DNA from: Agromyces aureus
GTDB lineage: Bacteria > Actinomycetota > Actinomycetes > Actinomycetales > Microbacteriaceae
Direction of reading: 5' to 3'
Length of the DNA stretch: 64,000 nt
NCBI RefSeq assembly: GCF_001660485.1
Contig: NZ_CP013979.1
Coordinates: forward strand, 744,001-808,000
The notes under the pieces were generated by a model. That model was not told where the DNA came from and made no database searches. It worked only from the letters and a program-made list of their open reading frames with translations. How positions within the stretch are numbered: position 1 is the stretch's first letter; the number at the start of each line of letters is the position of its first letter. Shown piece after piece: positions 6,645 through 16,108 of the stretch. The translations under genes were made by a program, and so were the position numbers.

Positions 6645-9600
6645 TCAACCGCAGCTGAGCGGTTCGTATGCCACCGTGCGGGTGGTGGTCACCGTCTGAC
6701 CGCCGATCTCGGCGGTCGCGGTGATGGTCACCTCCCCGCCCGGCAGCTGGGCGAGACGGGTCGAGAACGTGTGGAACCCGTTCTTGCCCGGTGCGACGGC
6801 CGCGAACGACTTCTCGCCGTACGCCGACGCGAAGGTCACCGAGACCGGCACGTCCTCGCCGTTCGTCGCCTTGGCCGAGAGCAGCGCCTTGCCGGCGATG
6901 CACCGGCTCGTCACCACGATCTCGAGGTCGAGCTGGCCAGGCTGGACGACGAGCGACTGGTCGGTCTCGACGTTGCCCGCCGCGTCGGTCGAGCGGAACT
7001 GAACCGTCTGCGGCGCCGAGCCGGTCAGGACGACCGGTTCGGTGTAGGCGGCCCATGCTCCGTCGCCGACGCGAACCTCGGTGGCCGCGACACCTGACGT
7101 GGCGTCGGTCGCCGTGAGCGTCACGCGGACGCCCCCGTCGACGTCCTCGACCCCCGACGCGGTCGCCGGAGCGACCGTGTCGACCTTGACCGTCGACGAA
7201 CCGGCGGTCTCGACGTTGCCGGCCGCGTCGGTCGAGCGGAACGCGACGACGACGTCGCCCTGTCCTTCGACCTCGACCGGCTCGGTGTACGGCGACCACG
7301 CGCCGCCGCCGACGGAGTACTCCGTCGAGGCCACGCCCGAACCGTCGGCATCCGTCGCCGCGAGGGCGAAGGTCGGTGCCGTGCGGTACCAGCCGTTGCT
7401 GCCGTCGGGCGCGGCCGGGGTCCAGGCGAGGGTCGTGACCGGTGCGGTCGCGTCCTCCTGGGCCGCGTCGAGCTCGAACGAGTCGAACTCGACCACGACC
7501 GCTTCCTCCTGCTGCGGACCGATCGCCATCAGGCCGAGCCCCCGCAGGGGCTTGTCGAAGGTGATGCCGGTGTCGCCGATCGGCGTCCAGTTCACTCCGC
7601 CGTCGCTGACCTCGGCGGTGTACTGGTTGCCGGTCTTCGTGACCCGGATGTACCAGTAGCCGCTTTCGGTGCTGTCGGCGATGTCGACGGCCTGGTTGCC
7701 GATGCCGGCTCCGTTCACCTCGCCGGCGATCTCGGCACGCAGGTCGAGCGCGCTTCCGGGGGCGTTGTAGGCGACGACGTCGGACTTGACGTAGTTGTCG
7801 TCATCGGCCCACATCATCAGTCCGGCCAGCTGGTAGCGGTGCTTCAGCGGGGCCTTGAACTTCGTGGTCGCGACCCAGTCGCCCTCCGGAGCCTTCTGGA
7901 GGATGAAGTTGCGCGGCGACAGCGGGTTGTTGCCGTTGATGTCGCCGGGCTGGGTCGTGATCTTCAGGTGGCCGCCGGCCACTTCGGCGTGGTTGGAGTC
8001 GTAGCGAACGCTCTGACCCCAACGGCAGCCGTCGATGGCGGTTCCGTCGAACGCGTCGTTCGCGACGACCGGCTGGCCGGCTGCGGGCTCCGGGCTGAAC
8101 CGGAACCAGTCGGCCTGCGCCGTGACCGGGGTGGTGCCCAGGTCGCCGGCGGCCATGATGCCGATGCGGGCGTTCTGCTTCAGCTGCAGCTGACCCGTCA
8201 GTGCCGTCCACGACTCGCCGTTGGTCGAGTACGCGCCGGTCAGGACCGTGCCGTTGCTCGTCAGCTTGAGGTGGATGGTGGTCGGGAAGTCCGCGGGCAG
8301 GGCGGGTGCGGCCGGCGTGGTGCGGGTGCCGCCCGTCTCGCTCTGGAACTCCACGAACCGGCCGCCTGCCTGGTTGCGCACGAACGCGAGCTTGTTGTAC
8401 TCGTTGTCGTTCTGGTGCACCACCAATCCGGCCCACTGCCAGTGCGAGGTGTGCGACAGCGTGATCTTCGTCGTCGCCTCCCACGCGCCGGCGGGCAGCG
8501 GCTTGCTCGCGAAGCTCACCGGACCGGTTCCGGCCTCGTTGATGTCACCGCCGGCCACCGGCAGCGACAGCGTTCCGCCGGACTGCGTGATCGCCGAGCC
8601 CGTAGCGCTGCGCAGGTCCCAGGTGGGTGCCATCGCCGGGCCGTCGAACTCATCGGTGAGCGGAGCTGCCGCGCACATGAGCGGCTCGAGCGGCTCTGCC
8701 GGCTCCGGCCCTTCGGGATCGGTCTCGATCGCGAAGCCCGAGAAGTCGACCGTTCCGGCTGCCGCAGCGTGCGACACCGTGAACATGCCGACGTCCTGCA
8801 CCGTCGCGGCGCCGCCCAGTGCGACGGTTCCGCCGACCTGGGTCCACGTCGTCCCGTTCTTCGAGAAGTACGCGGTGTAGTCGGCTCCGGAGCGCTTGAG
8901 CTTGACCCACGTGGGGTAGCTCGTGGTGCCGCCCTGGACGGATGCGCTCAGCTGGCCGTTGCCATCGGGATCCGTGAGGAACTCGATGCCGCCGCTCGGG
9001 CGGATGCCGACCATCGCGTATCCGGGCGACGTGCCCGGCTGCGCGAGGTCGTTGCGCACGATGAGGCCGGCCTTGGCTGCGCCGTTCGTGTTCTGCTGGG
9101 CGTCGATCTTGACGACCGCCTCCCAGCTGTCGTCGCCGCCGCCCGGAGCGTAGAGCGTCGAGTACTGGTCGGTGCCCTGCCACGTGTCGTCGCCCGCTCC
9201 GGTGATCCGGAAGCGGCCGTCGCCGATGCGCTCGAACTGGCCGCCGGCGTTCGTGAACGGCACGAGGTCGCCGAACAGCTCGCCGACCTGCGCGACCACG
9301 ATGCGAGAGGTCTTCGACCGTCCGTCGGCGTTGGTGGCGACGGCGGTGAGCTCGTAGAGCCCCTCCTCCGGCTGCGACCACTCGGCCGAGTACGGTGCGC
9401 TCTCGTCGGTGCCGATGGACTCGCCGTCGACGAAGAACTCGACCTTCTCGATGTCGGCGTCGGCGTCGGAGGCCGTGGCCTCGATGGTGACGTCGGCGCC
9501 GGGCTCGAGCTCGGCTCCGTTCTCGGGCGAGGTGATGGCGACCTTCGGCGTGCTGTGCGGCGATGCGCCCTGGCCGATCGCCTCGAGGAAGTTGACCTTG

Positions 9601-12600
9601 ATCTCGGCACCCCGGAACACGAGGTAGAGGTCGAGGGACTCCGCCGGGAAGGCACTCACATCGACCGAGACGTCGGTGAACCGGTTGGCACCGGTCTTCG
9701 GCACCTCGGCGGTGGCCAGCAGTGCGCCGTCGACGGCACCGGAGCGAAGCTCGATCGAGCCGCCCTCCGTCGCCGCGGAGACGCGGAGCGCGAGCTCGTC
9801 GACGCGGTAGAAGTTCACCGGCGCGTAGTGCGCCCATGCTCCGTCGCCACCGACGATCATGCGGTCGCTGTCGACCCCCTCGACGTCACGGCTGGGTGCC
9901 GTGACCAGGTTCTCCGACGACGAGTCGAAGAACTCGGCCTGCTTCACCTTGGGGAACACGAGCGTGGTCTGCGAACCCGTGAGCGGGTTCGCCCCGTTCG
10001 CTCCGCCGTGATCGGTGTAGCGGGCATCGATCGCGAAGAAGATGTTCTCGTCGGGCGCGTGCCCGCCGAGGGTCGTCTCCGTCGTGCCCGTGAACCCGCT
10101 GAGCGGGGTCGTGGGGTGGGCGTGCTCGTCGTGGCCGAGTGCCGGCTGGATGATCACGTCGTCGCCCGAGACCGTTCCGTCTTCGGGGTCGGTCACCGAG
10201 ACGTCCCACGAGAGGTCGTCACCGAAGTCGAAGAACGACCCGTTCGGCGGCAGCGAGAACTGCACGGTCGGACGCGTGTTGCCCACGGTGATCGGCGCCG
10301 TCGTGGTCGCGTCCTTCCCGTCGGGGTCGGTCACGGTCAGGCGGGCGTCGAACACGCCGTCGGCCGTGTAGGTGTACGACGCCTGCGGCGTGGTCGCATC
10401 GACCGTGCCGTCACCGTCGAAGTCCCACGCGTACGAGAGTGCCGCGTTCTCGGGGTCGGTCGAGCCCGAGCCGTCGAAGGCGACGGTCAGCGGTGCCGGA
10501 CCCGAGTCGTGGTCGACCGCGATCTTGGCCATCGGCGAGCGCGAGCCCGAGATGTAGTCGATGCGGTGCACCCCGGAGTTCGGGTTGTCGCGCCCGAATC
10601 CTCCACCCCAGTCGAGAACGTAGAGCGAGCCGTCGGGCCCGAACTTGGAGTCGATGGGGGCGAGGAACTGCTCCTGCGGAAGGAACGGAGTGACCTTCTC
10701 GACCTGCGATCCCGATCCTGCGGCGGGATCCTTCAGCTGGATCGAGTACATCTTGTTGCGAGCCCACTCGTAGAAGAACGGCTTGCCGTCGTACGAGGCG
10801 GGGAACTTCGTGTCGGACTCGAGGGCCGGGTCGAAGTTGTAGACGGGTCCGCCCATGGGGGCGAGGCCGCCGCCCTGGGGGATCATCCCCGGCTCCGACG
10901 ACCGCTTGTAGCCGTACCACATGTCGGCCGCGCGGGCGGCAGGCAGTTCGGTCAGGCCCGTGTTGCGCGGGGAGTCGTTGACGGGGTTGGCGCAGTCGAA
11001 GAAGTCGCCGACCGCAACCGGGTTCTTCGTGTAGTCGACGTTGCGGAACGGCTCGTTGTCGCCCATGCAGAGCGGCCAGCCGTAGTTGCCGGGCGAGGTG
11101 ATGTAGTTCCACTCGGCGATGCCGGCGGGTCCACGCGTGGCCGGGGCGTCGTTGTTGTTGTCGGGCGAGTAGTCGGCGAGGCTGATCGCGCCCGACGACT
11201 GGTCGACCGAGAAGCGGAACGGGTTGCGGAAGCCCATCGCGTAGATCTCGGGAAGGGTCTTGCCGTCGGCGTCGTCGGCCTCGGGGAACAGGTTGCCCTC
11301 GGGGATGGTGTACCCGGGGCCGTCCGCCTTCGGCGTGATGCGCAGCAGCTTCCCGCGGAGGTCGTTCGTGTTCGCCGAGGTCTCCCGTGCGTCGTGGAAC
11401 GTGCCGGGGCGCGCCGAGATCGGGGCGTACCCGCCGGAGGGCTCCGAGTGCGGGTTCACGTCGTCGCCGACACCCAGGTACAGGTTGCCGTCGGCGTCGA
11501 AGTCGAGGCCGCCGCCGGTGTGGCCGGGCTCATCGGGGAGTCGACGTGCGGGGACCTCGATGATGAGCTCCTCGGTGGCCGGGTCGATGACCCCGTTCTC
11601 CATCGTGAAGCGCGAGACCCTGCTGAAGAAGCTCGACGGGTTCGAATTGTCGGCCGCGTTGGGTGAACGGTAGAGGTAGAGCTGTCCGTTCTCGGTGAAG
11701 TCGGGGTCGAGCGCGATGCCGAGCAGGCCGTCCTCACCTCCGGAGTAGACGTCGAGTTCGAGCGCCGTGGTCACGTTGTTCGTGGCCGGGTCCCACACGC
11801 GCACCTGACCGCGCACGAGCTCGGTGTAGAAGACGCGTCCGTCTTCGGCGATGTCCATCGCGAACGGCGCCGAGGTGTTCTGGTCGAGTGCGACCTTCTC
11901 GAAGCTGTCCCATGAGGTGCCGCCGCAGTCGCCTTCGGCGAGGCCGGCCGCGTACTTCACGCCGCCGACGATGTGGGCCATGAACTTGGGCTCCTGGAAG
12001 TGCGAACCGTAGTGGCCCATCGCGGTCGTCCATGTGCGCCCGCCGTCGTACGGCTTGCACCACGAGATGGGGTGGTCGTACCCCATGGCGTTGCCGCCGG
12101 CGTCGTAGGTGGTCTCGTCCATCGAGGCGAGCACGTGCGCCGTGCCGCGAACGTTGTTCGAGAAGTTGTACCACTCGTCGGAGCGTTCCCAGCGGGTGTC
12201 TTCGAAGTGCTCGGTGGAGGGGTGCGAGTGGTCCTCGATGCGAACCGTGCCCTCCTGGCCCGGGTCGGTGCCGGTCGCGGCGTGGCCGGGCATCAGCGAG
12301 CCGACGAGCTCGTCCCACCACGGGTAGTTTCCGCGCATGTCGGTGGCGTTGTGGATGGCGACGATGCCGCCTCCCGCGCGCTGGTAGCGCTCGAGTGCCG
12401 CCTTCTGGTCGGCGTTCCACGGGTCGCCAGAGGTCTGGAACATGATGATCGCGTCGAAGCCGGCGAGATCGGCGTCGTTGAAGACCGAGGAGTCCTCGGT
12501 GTGCACGACCACCATGTCCTCGGCCTCGAGGGCCGCCTTGATGAGCGGTGTGCCCTTGTTGATGGCGTCGGTGTGACGGAACTGGGTCGTCTTGGTGAAG

Positions 12601-12728
12601 ATCAGGACGTGCCCGCCGTCGTGCGCCTGCGCCGGCGCTGCGACGCCGACGACCACGCCTATCGTGAGGAGAAACGCGAGCATGGCTGCGAGCAATCGCG
12701 CCGTGCCCCTGTGAACAGAGCCGATCAT
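6645..12728 (-). CDS. Giant secreted ThuA + PQQ-type sugar dehydrogenase + PKD + ConA/CBM modular protein, cassette 1
   Basis: The 2,027-residue protein starts with a signal peptide (cleavage after APAQA). Domain order with approximate positions: ThuA-like glutamine-amidotransferase fold (36-256; VLIFTKTTQFRH, IVAIHNATD); six-bladed PQQ-glucose/sorbosone dehydrogenase-like propeller (275-720; EDGLLGIALDPDF, GLDFDADGNLYLGVGDD, LRGKLLRI, MGFRNPFRFSVD); PKD (725-812; YAWDFDGDG); CBM6-like (925-1045); Ig-like (1055-1145); three ConA/LamG-like sandwiches (1153-1750); two Ig/OmpL47-like repeats (1760-1920; YSVGGGAWSPYTEPV); and a C-terminal domain shared with the 16109 paralogue. The ATG at 12728 has GGAGG five bases upstream. 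Extracellular oxidation of sugars on polysaccharide surfaces is an inference. Confidence 0.85.
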   Translation of the reverse strand: MIGSVHRGTARLLAAMLAFLLTIGVVVGVAAPAQAHDGGHVLIFTKTTQFRHTDAINKGTPLIKAALEAEDMVVVHTEDSSVFNDADLAGFDAIIMFQTSGDPWNADQKAALERYQRAGGGIVAIHNATDMRGNYPWWDELVGSLMPGHAATGTDPGQEGTVRIEDHSHPSTEHFEDTRWERSDEWYNFSNNVRGTAHVLASMDETTYDAGGNAMGYDHPISWCKPYDGGRTWTTAMGHYGSHFQEPKFMAHIVGGVKYAAGLAEGDCGGTSWDSFEKVALDQNTSAPFAMDIAEDGRVFYTELVRGQVRVWDPATNNVTTALELDVYSGGEDGLLGIALDPDFTENGQLYLYRSPNAADNSNPSSFFSRVSRFTMENGVIDPATEELIIEVPARRLPDEPGHTGGGLDFDADGNLYLGVGDDVNPHSEPSGGYAPISARPGTFHDARETSANTNDLRGKLLRITPKADGPGYTIPEGNLFPEADDADGKTLPEIYAMGFRNPFRFSVDQSSGAISLADYSPDNNNDAPATRGPAGIAEWNYITSPGNYGWPLCMGDNEPFRNVDYTKNPVAVGDFFDCANPVNDSPRNTGLTELPAARAADMWYGYKRSSEPGMIPQGGGLAPMGGPVYNFDPALESDTKFPASYDGKPFFYEWARNKMYSIQLKDPAAGSGSQVEKVTPFLPQEQFLAPIDSKFGPDGSLYVLDWGGGFGRDNPNSGVHRIDYISGSRSPMAKIAVDHDSGPAPLTVAFDGSGSTDPENAALSYAWDFDGDGTVDATTPQASYTYTADGVFDARLTVTDPDGKDATTTAPITVGNTRPTVQFSLPPNGSFFDFGDDLSWDVSVTDPEDGTVSGDDVIIQPALGHDEHAHPTTPLSGFTGTTETTLGGHAPDENIFFAIDARYTDHGGANGANPLTGSQTTLVFPKVKQAEFFDSSSENLVTAPSRDVEGVDSDRMIVGGDGAWAHYAPVNFYRVDELALRVSAATEGGSIELRSGAVDGALLATAEVPKTGANRFTDVSVDVSAFPAESLDLYLVFRGAEIKVNFLEAIGQGASPHSTPKVAITSPENGAELEPGADVTIEATASDADADIEKVEFFVDGESIGTDESAPYSAEWSQPEEGLYELTAVATNADGRSKTSRIVVAQVGELFGDLVPFTNAGGQFERIGDGRFRITGAGDDTWQGTDQYSTLYAPGGGDDSWEAVVKIDAQQNTNGAAKAGLIVRNDLAQPGTSPGYAMVGIRPSGGIEFLTDPDGNGQLSASVQGGTTSYPTWVKLKRSGADYTAYFSKNGTTWTQVGGTVALGGAATVQDVGMFTVSHAAAAGTVDFSGFAIETDPEGPEPAEPLEPLMCAAAPLTDEFDGPAMAPTWDLRSATGSAITQSGGTLSLPVAGGDINEAGTGPVSFASKPLPAGAWEATTKITLSHTSHWQWAGLVVHQNDNEYNKLAFVRNQAGGRFVEFQSETGGTRTTPAAPALPADFPTTIHLKLTSNGTVLTGAYSTNGESWTALTGQLQLKQNARIGIMAAGDLGTTPVTAQADWFRFSPEPAAGQPVVANDAFDGTAIDGCRWGQSVRYDSNHAEVAGGHLKITTQPGDINGNNPLSPRNFILQKAPEGDWVATTKFKAPLKHRYQLAGLMMWADDDNYVKSDVVAYNAPGSALDLRAEIAGEVNGAGIGNQAVDIADSTESGYWYIRVTKTGNQYTAEVSDGGVNWTPIGDTGITFDKPLRGLGLMAIGPQQEEAVVVEFDSFELDAAQEDATAPVTTLAWTPAAPDGSNGWYRTAPTFALAATDADGSGVASTEYSVGGGAWSPYTEPVEVEGQGDVVVAFRSTDAAGNVETAGSSTVKVDTVAPATASGVEDVDGGVRVTLTATDATSGVAATEVRVGDGAWAAYTEPVVLTGSAPQTVQFRSTDAAGNVETDQSLVVQPGQLDLEIVVTSRCIAGKALLSAKATNGEDVPVSVTFASAYGEKSFAAVAPGKNGFHTFSTRLAQLPGGEVTITATAEIGGQTVTTTRTVAYEPLSCG

Positions 12729-12795
12729 GAGACCTCCATTGGCTTCAGATGACACCTCGGCGCTCCCATTGCGACGGCGCACGAAGTCGAGTCTG

Positions 12796-12839
12796 AATCT
12801 ATGAGGACTTTTGAATGACAGTCAAGCAAAAGATGAGGA
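12796..12839 (-). promoter_or_regulatory. Promoter of cassette 1 with inverted and direct repeats
   Basis: On the minus strand a TTGACT -35 (12825-12820) and TAGATT -10 (12801-12796) are 18 bases apart. The promoter lies inside a symmetric arrangement on the plus strand: ATGAGGA (12801-12807), CTTTTG (12808-12813), CAAAAG (12827-12832) and ATGAGGA again (12833-12839). This may be a regulator-binding site. The 291-base gap between the divergent genes at 12728 and 13020 also holds the response-regulator promoter. Confidence 0.5.
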
Positions 12840-12981
12840 TTCGCTGATATGTAACGTCAGTCGGGTTGAAAATCCCGCGCGATCGTCCTCAAAACCATTC
12901 CTCGTTCGGGGGACACGCCGGCGTCGGCCGAGCGCGGGATCGGGGTCGGAAACGCCGGCACGCGGCATCCGCTCAAGAGGT

Positions 12982-13013
12982 TCATAGGAAACGCATAGCG
13001 CCGCGCGGATACT
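12982..13013 (+). promoter_or_regulatory. Response-regulator promoter with tandem CATAG half-sites
   Basis: TTCATAGGAAACGCATAG places two CATAG half-sites (12983, 12994) 11 bases apart, upstream of a GATACT -10-like hexamer (13008-13013) that is 6 bases before the ATG. The arrangement suggests autoregulation by the OmpR-family protein and a nearly leaderless transcript. Confidence 0.5.
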
Positions 13014-13019
13014 GGAGAC

Positions 13020-13760
13020 ATGACGACCACCAGCCAGCATCGCGCCCCCCAGATCGCCAAGGGCGACGGATCCATGGTCCGCGTGCTCGTGGTCGACGAC
13101 GAGCACTCGCTCACCGACCTGCTGAAGATGGCCCTGCGCTACGAGGGCTGGGACGTGCGCACGGCCGCCGACGGCCTCAGCGCCGTGAAGGTCGCCCGCG
13201 AGTTCCGCCCCGACGCGATCGTGCTCGACATCATGCTGCCCGACATCGACGGACTCGAGGTGCTGCAGCGCGTGCGCGCCGACGGCACCGAGACGCCCGT
13301 GCTCTTCCTCACCGCGAAGGACTCGCTCGACGACCGCATCGCGGGACTCACCGCGGGCGGCGACGACTACGTGACCAAGCCGTTCAGCCTCGAAGAGGTC
13401 GTCGCGCGGCTGCGCGGGCTCATCCGCCGCTCGTCGCTGACGCTGGCCGCCGCCAAGGACCCCGTGCTCGTCGTCGGCGACCTCTCGCTCGACGAGGACA
13501 GCTACGAGGTCGAGCGCGGCGGAACGCAGATCGAGCTCACCGCGACCGAGTTCGAGCTGCTGCGCTTCCTCATGCGCAACCCCCGCCGGGTGCTCAGCAA
13601 GGCGCAGATCCTCGACCGCGTGTGGTCGTACGACTTCGGCGGCAAGGAATCGGTCGTCGAGCTCTACATCTCGTACCTGCGCAAGAAGATCGATGCCGGG
13701 CGCGAGCCGATGATCCACACCGTGCGCGGTGCCGGGTACATGATCAAGGCCGCCGGATGA
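13020..13760 (+). CDS. OmpR/PhoB-family response regulator
   Basis: The 246-residue protein has a receiver domain (residues 20-135) with acidic pocket VVDDEH, phospho-acceptor Asp70 in VLDIMLPD, and Lys120 in VTKPF. A winged-helix C-terminal domain follows (about 148-243; ELTATEFELLRFL, VLSKAQILDRVW, YISYLRKKID). It overlaps the sensor kinase gene by four bases (ATGA), so the pair is translationally coupled. The ATG at 13020 has GGAGA just upstream; an internal ATG at 13074 would remove the non-conserved 18-residue start and remains possible. Confidence 0.93.
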   Translation: MTTTSQHRAPQIAKGDGSMVRVLVVDDEHSLTDLLKMALRYEGWDVRTAADGLSAVKVAREFRPDAIVLDIMLPDIDGLEVLQRVRADGTETPVLFLTAKDSLDDRIAGLTAGGDDYVTKPFSLEEVVARLRGLIRRSSLTLAAAKDPVLVVGDLSLDEDSYEVERGGTQIELTATEFELLRFLMRNPRRVLSKAQILDRVWSYDFGGKESVVELYISYLRKKIDAGREPMIHTVRGAGYMIKAAG

Positions 13761-15295
13761 CGCGGCCCGGCGACCCCGGGCATGCGGCCGCCGCACGGGC
13801 CGATGCCGCGACGCACGCCTCCCCTGCGGACGACGACGCCGAAGCGCACGCGCCCCGATCGCGAGCACCGTGGACCCTGAGCCGACGCCTGCTCACGCTC
13901 GTCGCCGGCCTGCTCGTCGCGATGTGCGCCGTCGTCGGCGTCTCGACCGTGCTGCTCTTCCACGCGACCAGCGTCGACCGGCTCGACGCCAGCCTGCGCG
14001 CCACGGCCGAGCGCGCCGACGGCGCCACCGGGCCCGGCGTGCCGAGCGATCCGACCGCCACCGTGCGCGAGTTCCTCAGCGTGCCCGGCCAGCCCGACGG
14101 CACGCTCGGGGCCGTCTTCGTCGGCCCGCAGTCCGACGCGGCGTACATCACCGAGGGTCAGCTGGTGACGGCGAGCCCCGCCGCGCTCGCGGCGCTCGGC
14201 ACGGTGCCGACCGACCGCCAGGTGCACAGCGTCACCGCCGGAGAGCTCGGCGATTATCGGGCGCTCGCCGTCGAGACGGGCCCCGAGGTGCGGATCGTGC
14301 TCGCCCTGCCCACCGCCGAGGTCACCGCGCTCACGACCCAGCTCGCGGTCACCGTCGCGGTCGTCGCGCTCCTCGGGCTCGTCGTCGCGCTCGTCGTCGG
14401 CGGGCTCGTCGTGCGTCGTGCGCTCGCGCCGCTCGAACGCGTGACCGAGACCGCGCAGGCCGTCTCGCAGCGCGCCCTCGACCGCGGCGACGTCGACCTC
14501 GCCGAACGCGTGCCCGTCGTCGACGAGCGCACCGAGGTCGGCCGCCTCGGCACGGCGTTCAACCGCATGCTCGGCCACGTTGCCTCGGCCCTCACCGCGC
14601 GCGAGCACAGCGAACGCAAGGTGCGCCGGTTCGTGGCCGACGCCTCGCACGAGCTGCGCACGCCGCTCGCGTCGATCCGCGGGTACGCCGAGCTCACGCG
14701 CCTGCACGGCGGCGACCTGCCGCCCGACGTGACCCATGCGATCTCGCGCATCGAGGCCGAGTCCGTGCGCATGACCGAGCTCGTCGAAGACCTGCTGCTG
14801 CTCGCGCGACTCGACGAGGGCCGCGAGCTCGCGGCGCGCCCGGTCGACCTCGAACGCATGCTCGGCGAGGCCGTCGGCGATGCCCAGGCCGCCGGGCCCG
14901 GCCACGACTGGGAGGTGCGGGCGACGGATGCCGCGACGACCGTGGTCGGCGACGAGCCGCGCCTGCGCCAGGTGGTGACCAACCTGCTCGCGAACGCCCG
15001 GGTGCACACGCCGGAGGGCACGCACGTCGTGGCCTCTCTCGACCGCGAGGGCGAGGAGGTCGTGCTGCGCGTGGGCGACGACGGGCCGGGCATCCCGCCC
15101 GAGCTGCTCGGCTCGCTGTTCGAGCGCTTCGCCCGCGGGGACTCCTCGCGCTCGCGCCGCGCCGGCAGCACCGGACTCGGGCTGGCGATCGTCCGCGCGG
15201 TCGTCGAGGCGCACGACGGCGAGGTCGGCGTCGAGAGCGAGCCCGGGTCGACGGTGTTCACGGTGCGCCTGCCCGCCGCCCCGCCCGTCGTGTAG
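13757..15295 (+). CDS. Sensor histidine kinase (HAMP, class I)
   Basis: The 512-residue protein has a disordered Ala/Asp-rich start, TM1 (about 45-68), an extracytoplasmic domain of ~125 residues and TM2 (about 197-219). A HAMP region and the dimerisation domain RFVADASHELRTPLASIRGY (His298) follow. The catalytic domain carries an N box (NLLANARVHTPEG), G1 DDGPGI, an F box and G2 GLGLAIVRAVVEAH. It phosphorylates the overlapping upstream regulator. The pair sits between the two ThuA/PQQ cassettes, and a DNA motif connects it to the ABC exporter at 3307-5624, making envelope-related sensing plausible. Confidence 0.93.
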   Translation: MTRPGDPGHAAAARADAATHASPADDDAEAHAPRSRAPWTLSRRLLTLVAGLLVAMCAVVGVSTVLLFHATSVDRLDASLRATAERADGATGPGVPSDPTATVREFLSVPGQPDGTLGAVFVGPQSDAAYITEGQLVTASPAALAALGTVPTDRQVHSVTAGELGDYRALAVETGPEVRIVLALPTAEVTALTTQLAVTVAVVALLGLVVALVVGGLVVRRALAPLERVTETAQAVSQRALDRGDVDLAERVPVVDERTEVGRLGTAFNRMLGHVASALTAREHSERKVRRFVADASHELRTPLASIRGYAELTRLHGGDLPPDVTHAISRIEAESVRMTELVEDLLLLARLDEGRELAARPVDLERMLGEAVGDAQAAGPGHDWEVRATDAATTVVGDEPRLRQVVTNLLANARVHTPEGTHVVASLDREGEEVVLRVGDDGPGIPPELLGSLFERFARGDSSRSRRAGSTGLGLAIVRAVVEAHDGEVGVESEPGSTVFTVRLPAAPPVV

Positions 15296-15320
15296 CGAAG
15301 CGTCCCGAAAGCGGAACGAC

Positions 15321-15354
15321 GAAGGCCCGCACTCCGAACGGAGTGCGGGCCTTC
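15321..15354. terminator. Bidirectional terminator between kinase and the 15378 gene
   Basis: GAAGGCCCGCACTCC and GGAGTGCGGGCCTTC form a perfect 15-base-pair stem with a GAAC loop. It lies midway between the convergent stops at 15295 and 15378. Confidence 0.9.
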
Positions 15355-15377
15355 GCAGCGCCAGGTGCGGCGCGGTG

Positions 15378-16001
15378 CTACTCGAACAGCGACAGGGTGA
15401 TCGTGCCGCTGTACTCGCCCGGCGCGATGCTCGCGGGCGTGCGGAGGAACAGCGACGCCGTGGCCGACCACTGCTGCTCGGCCGCGATCGCGCCCGAGTC
15501 GAACGCCATCGCGAGCAGCTCCTGGTCGACCAGGCCGACCGCGTCGGGGCCGGAGTCGAGCACGGTGTCGACCGGTTCGCCCTCGGCGACGAGACCGGAC
15601 TCGCCGCCCGCGAGCAGCTCCGGCGCCCAACCGAGGTGCCCCGCCGCGATCGCGGGCTGCCCCGCGTCGCCGGCGAAGTCGGTCGAGGATCCGAGCACGT
15701 ACCAGGCAGCCCCGGCGGGGATGTCGTCGGCCGTGCGGGTGTCGGTGACGGTGACGGTCGGCAGCGATCCGGTGAACTGGCGCACCGTCTCGGTGGATCC
15801 GTTCTCGGTGAGCGACGTCGTCGCCCCCGCGATGCTCATCGCGAGGATCCCGGGTTCGGTGATCTCCTCGATGGCGACCGTCACGTCGACGCCGTGGTCG
15901 CCGTGGTTCTCCTCGGCCATCGCGGCGCCCGCGACGCCGGCGAGCAGCAGCGTGCCGACCGTCACCGCCGAGCACGTGAGGGCGAGCTTCGCCTTGCGCA
16001 T
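15378..16001 (-). CDS. Small secreted beta-rich protein, cassette 2 (WxL-like)
   Basis: The 207-residue protein is the paralogue of the protein at 5849. It has a signal peptide ending LLLAGVAGAAMAEE, then ITEPGILAMSIAG, RQFTGSLPTVTVTDTRTADD, AAWYVLGSSTDF, HLGWAPELL, GLVDQELLAMAFDSG and the terminal YSGTITLSLFE. Conservation of position, size and end suggests a structural or partner role with the preceding giant protein. The ATG at 16001 has GGAGG five bases upstream. It follows the 16109 gene by 107 bases in the same orientation. Function unknown; a cell-surface or polysaccharide-associated role is an inference. Confidence 0.8.
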   Translation of the reverse strand: MRKAKLALTCSAVTVGTLLLAGVAGAAMAEENHGDHGVDVTVAIEEITEPGILAMSIAGATTSLTENGSTETVRQFTGSLPTVTVTDTRTADDIPAGAAWYVLGSSTDFAGDAGQPAIAAGHLGWAPELLAGGESGLVAEGEPVDTVLDSGPDAVGLVDQELLAMAFDSGAIAAEQQWSATASLFLRTPASIAPGEYSGTITLSLFE

Positions 16002-16108
16002 GTGGACCTCCTTCGGTTCTTCGTTCGTCTCGGCGGTTTCTGCGCCGAAACGGTGGATTCGTGCTGGGGAGGCCGGCGGCCCGTGATGAGCGGGCCACCG
16101 ACCTCAGT

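Noticed and set aside
4038..7097. A 1,019-codon plus-strand frame
   Set aside because: It runs antisense through the ABC permease and the 5849 gene and includes tandem repeats; composition is that of a high-GC shadow frame.
7839..11666. A 1,275-codon plus-strand frame
   Set aside because: Antisense to the ThuA/PQQ gene, which has recognisable domains throughout; no motif is visible in the plus-strand product.
12866..13756. Upstream extension of the histidine kinase frame
   Set aside because: It overlaps the response regulator in another frame and is Arg-rich; the coupled ATG at 13757 is the natural start.
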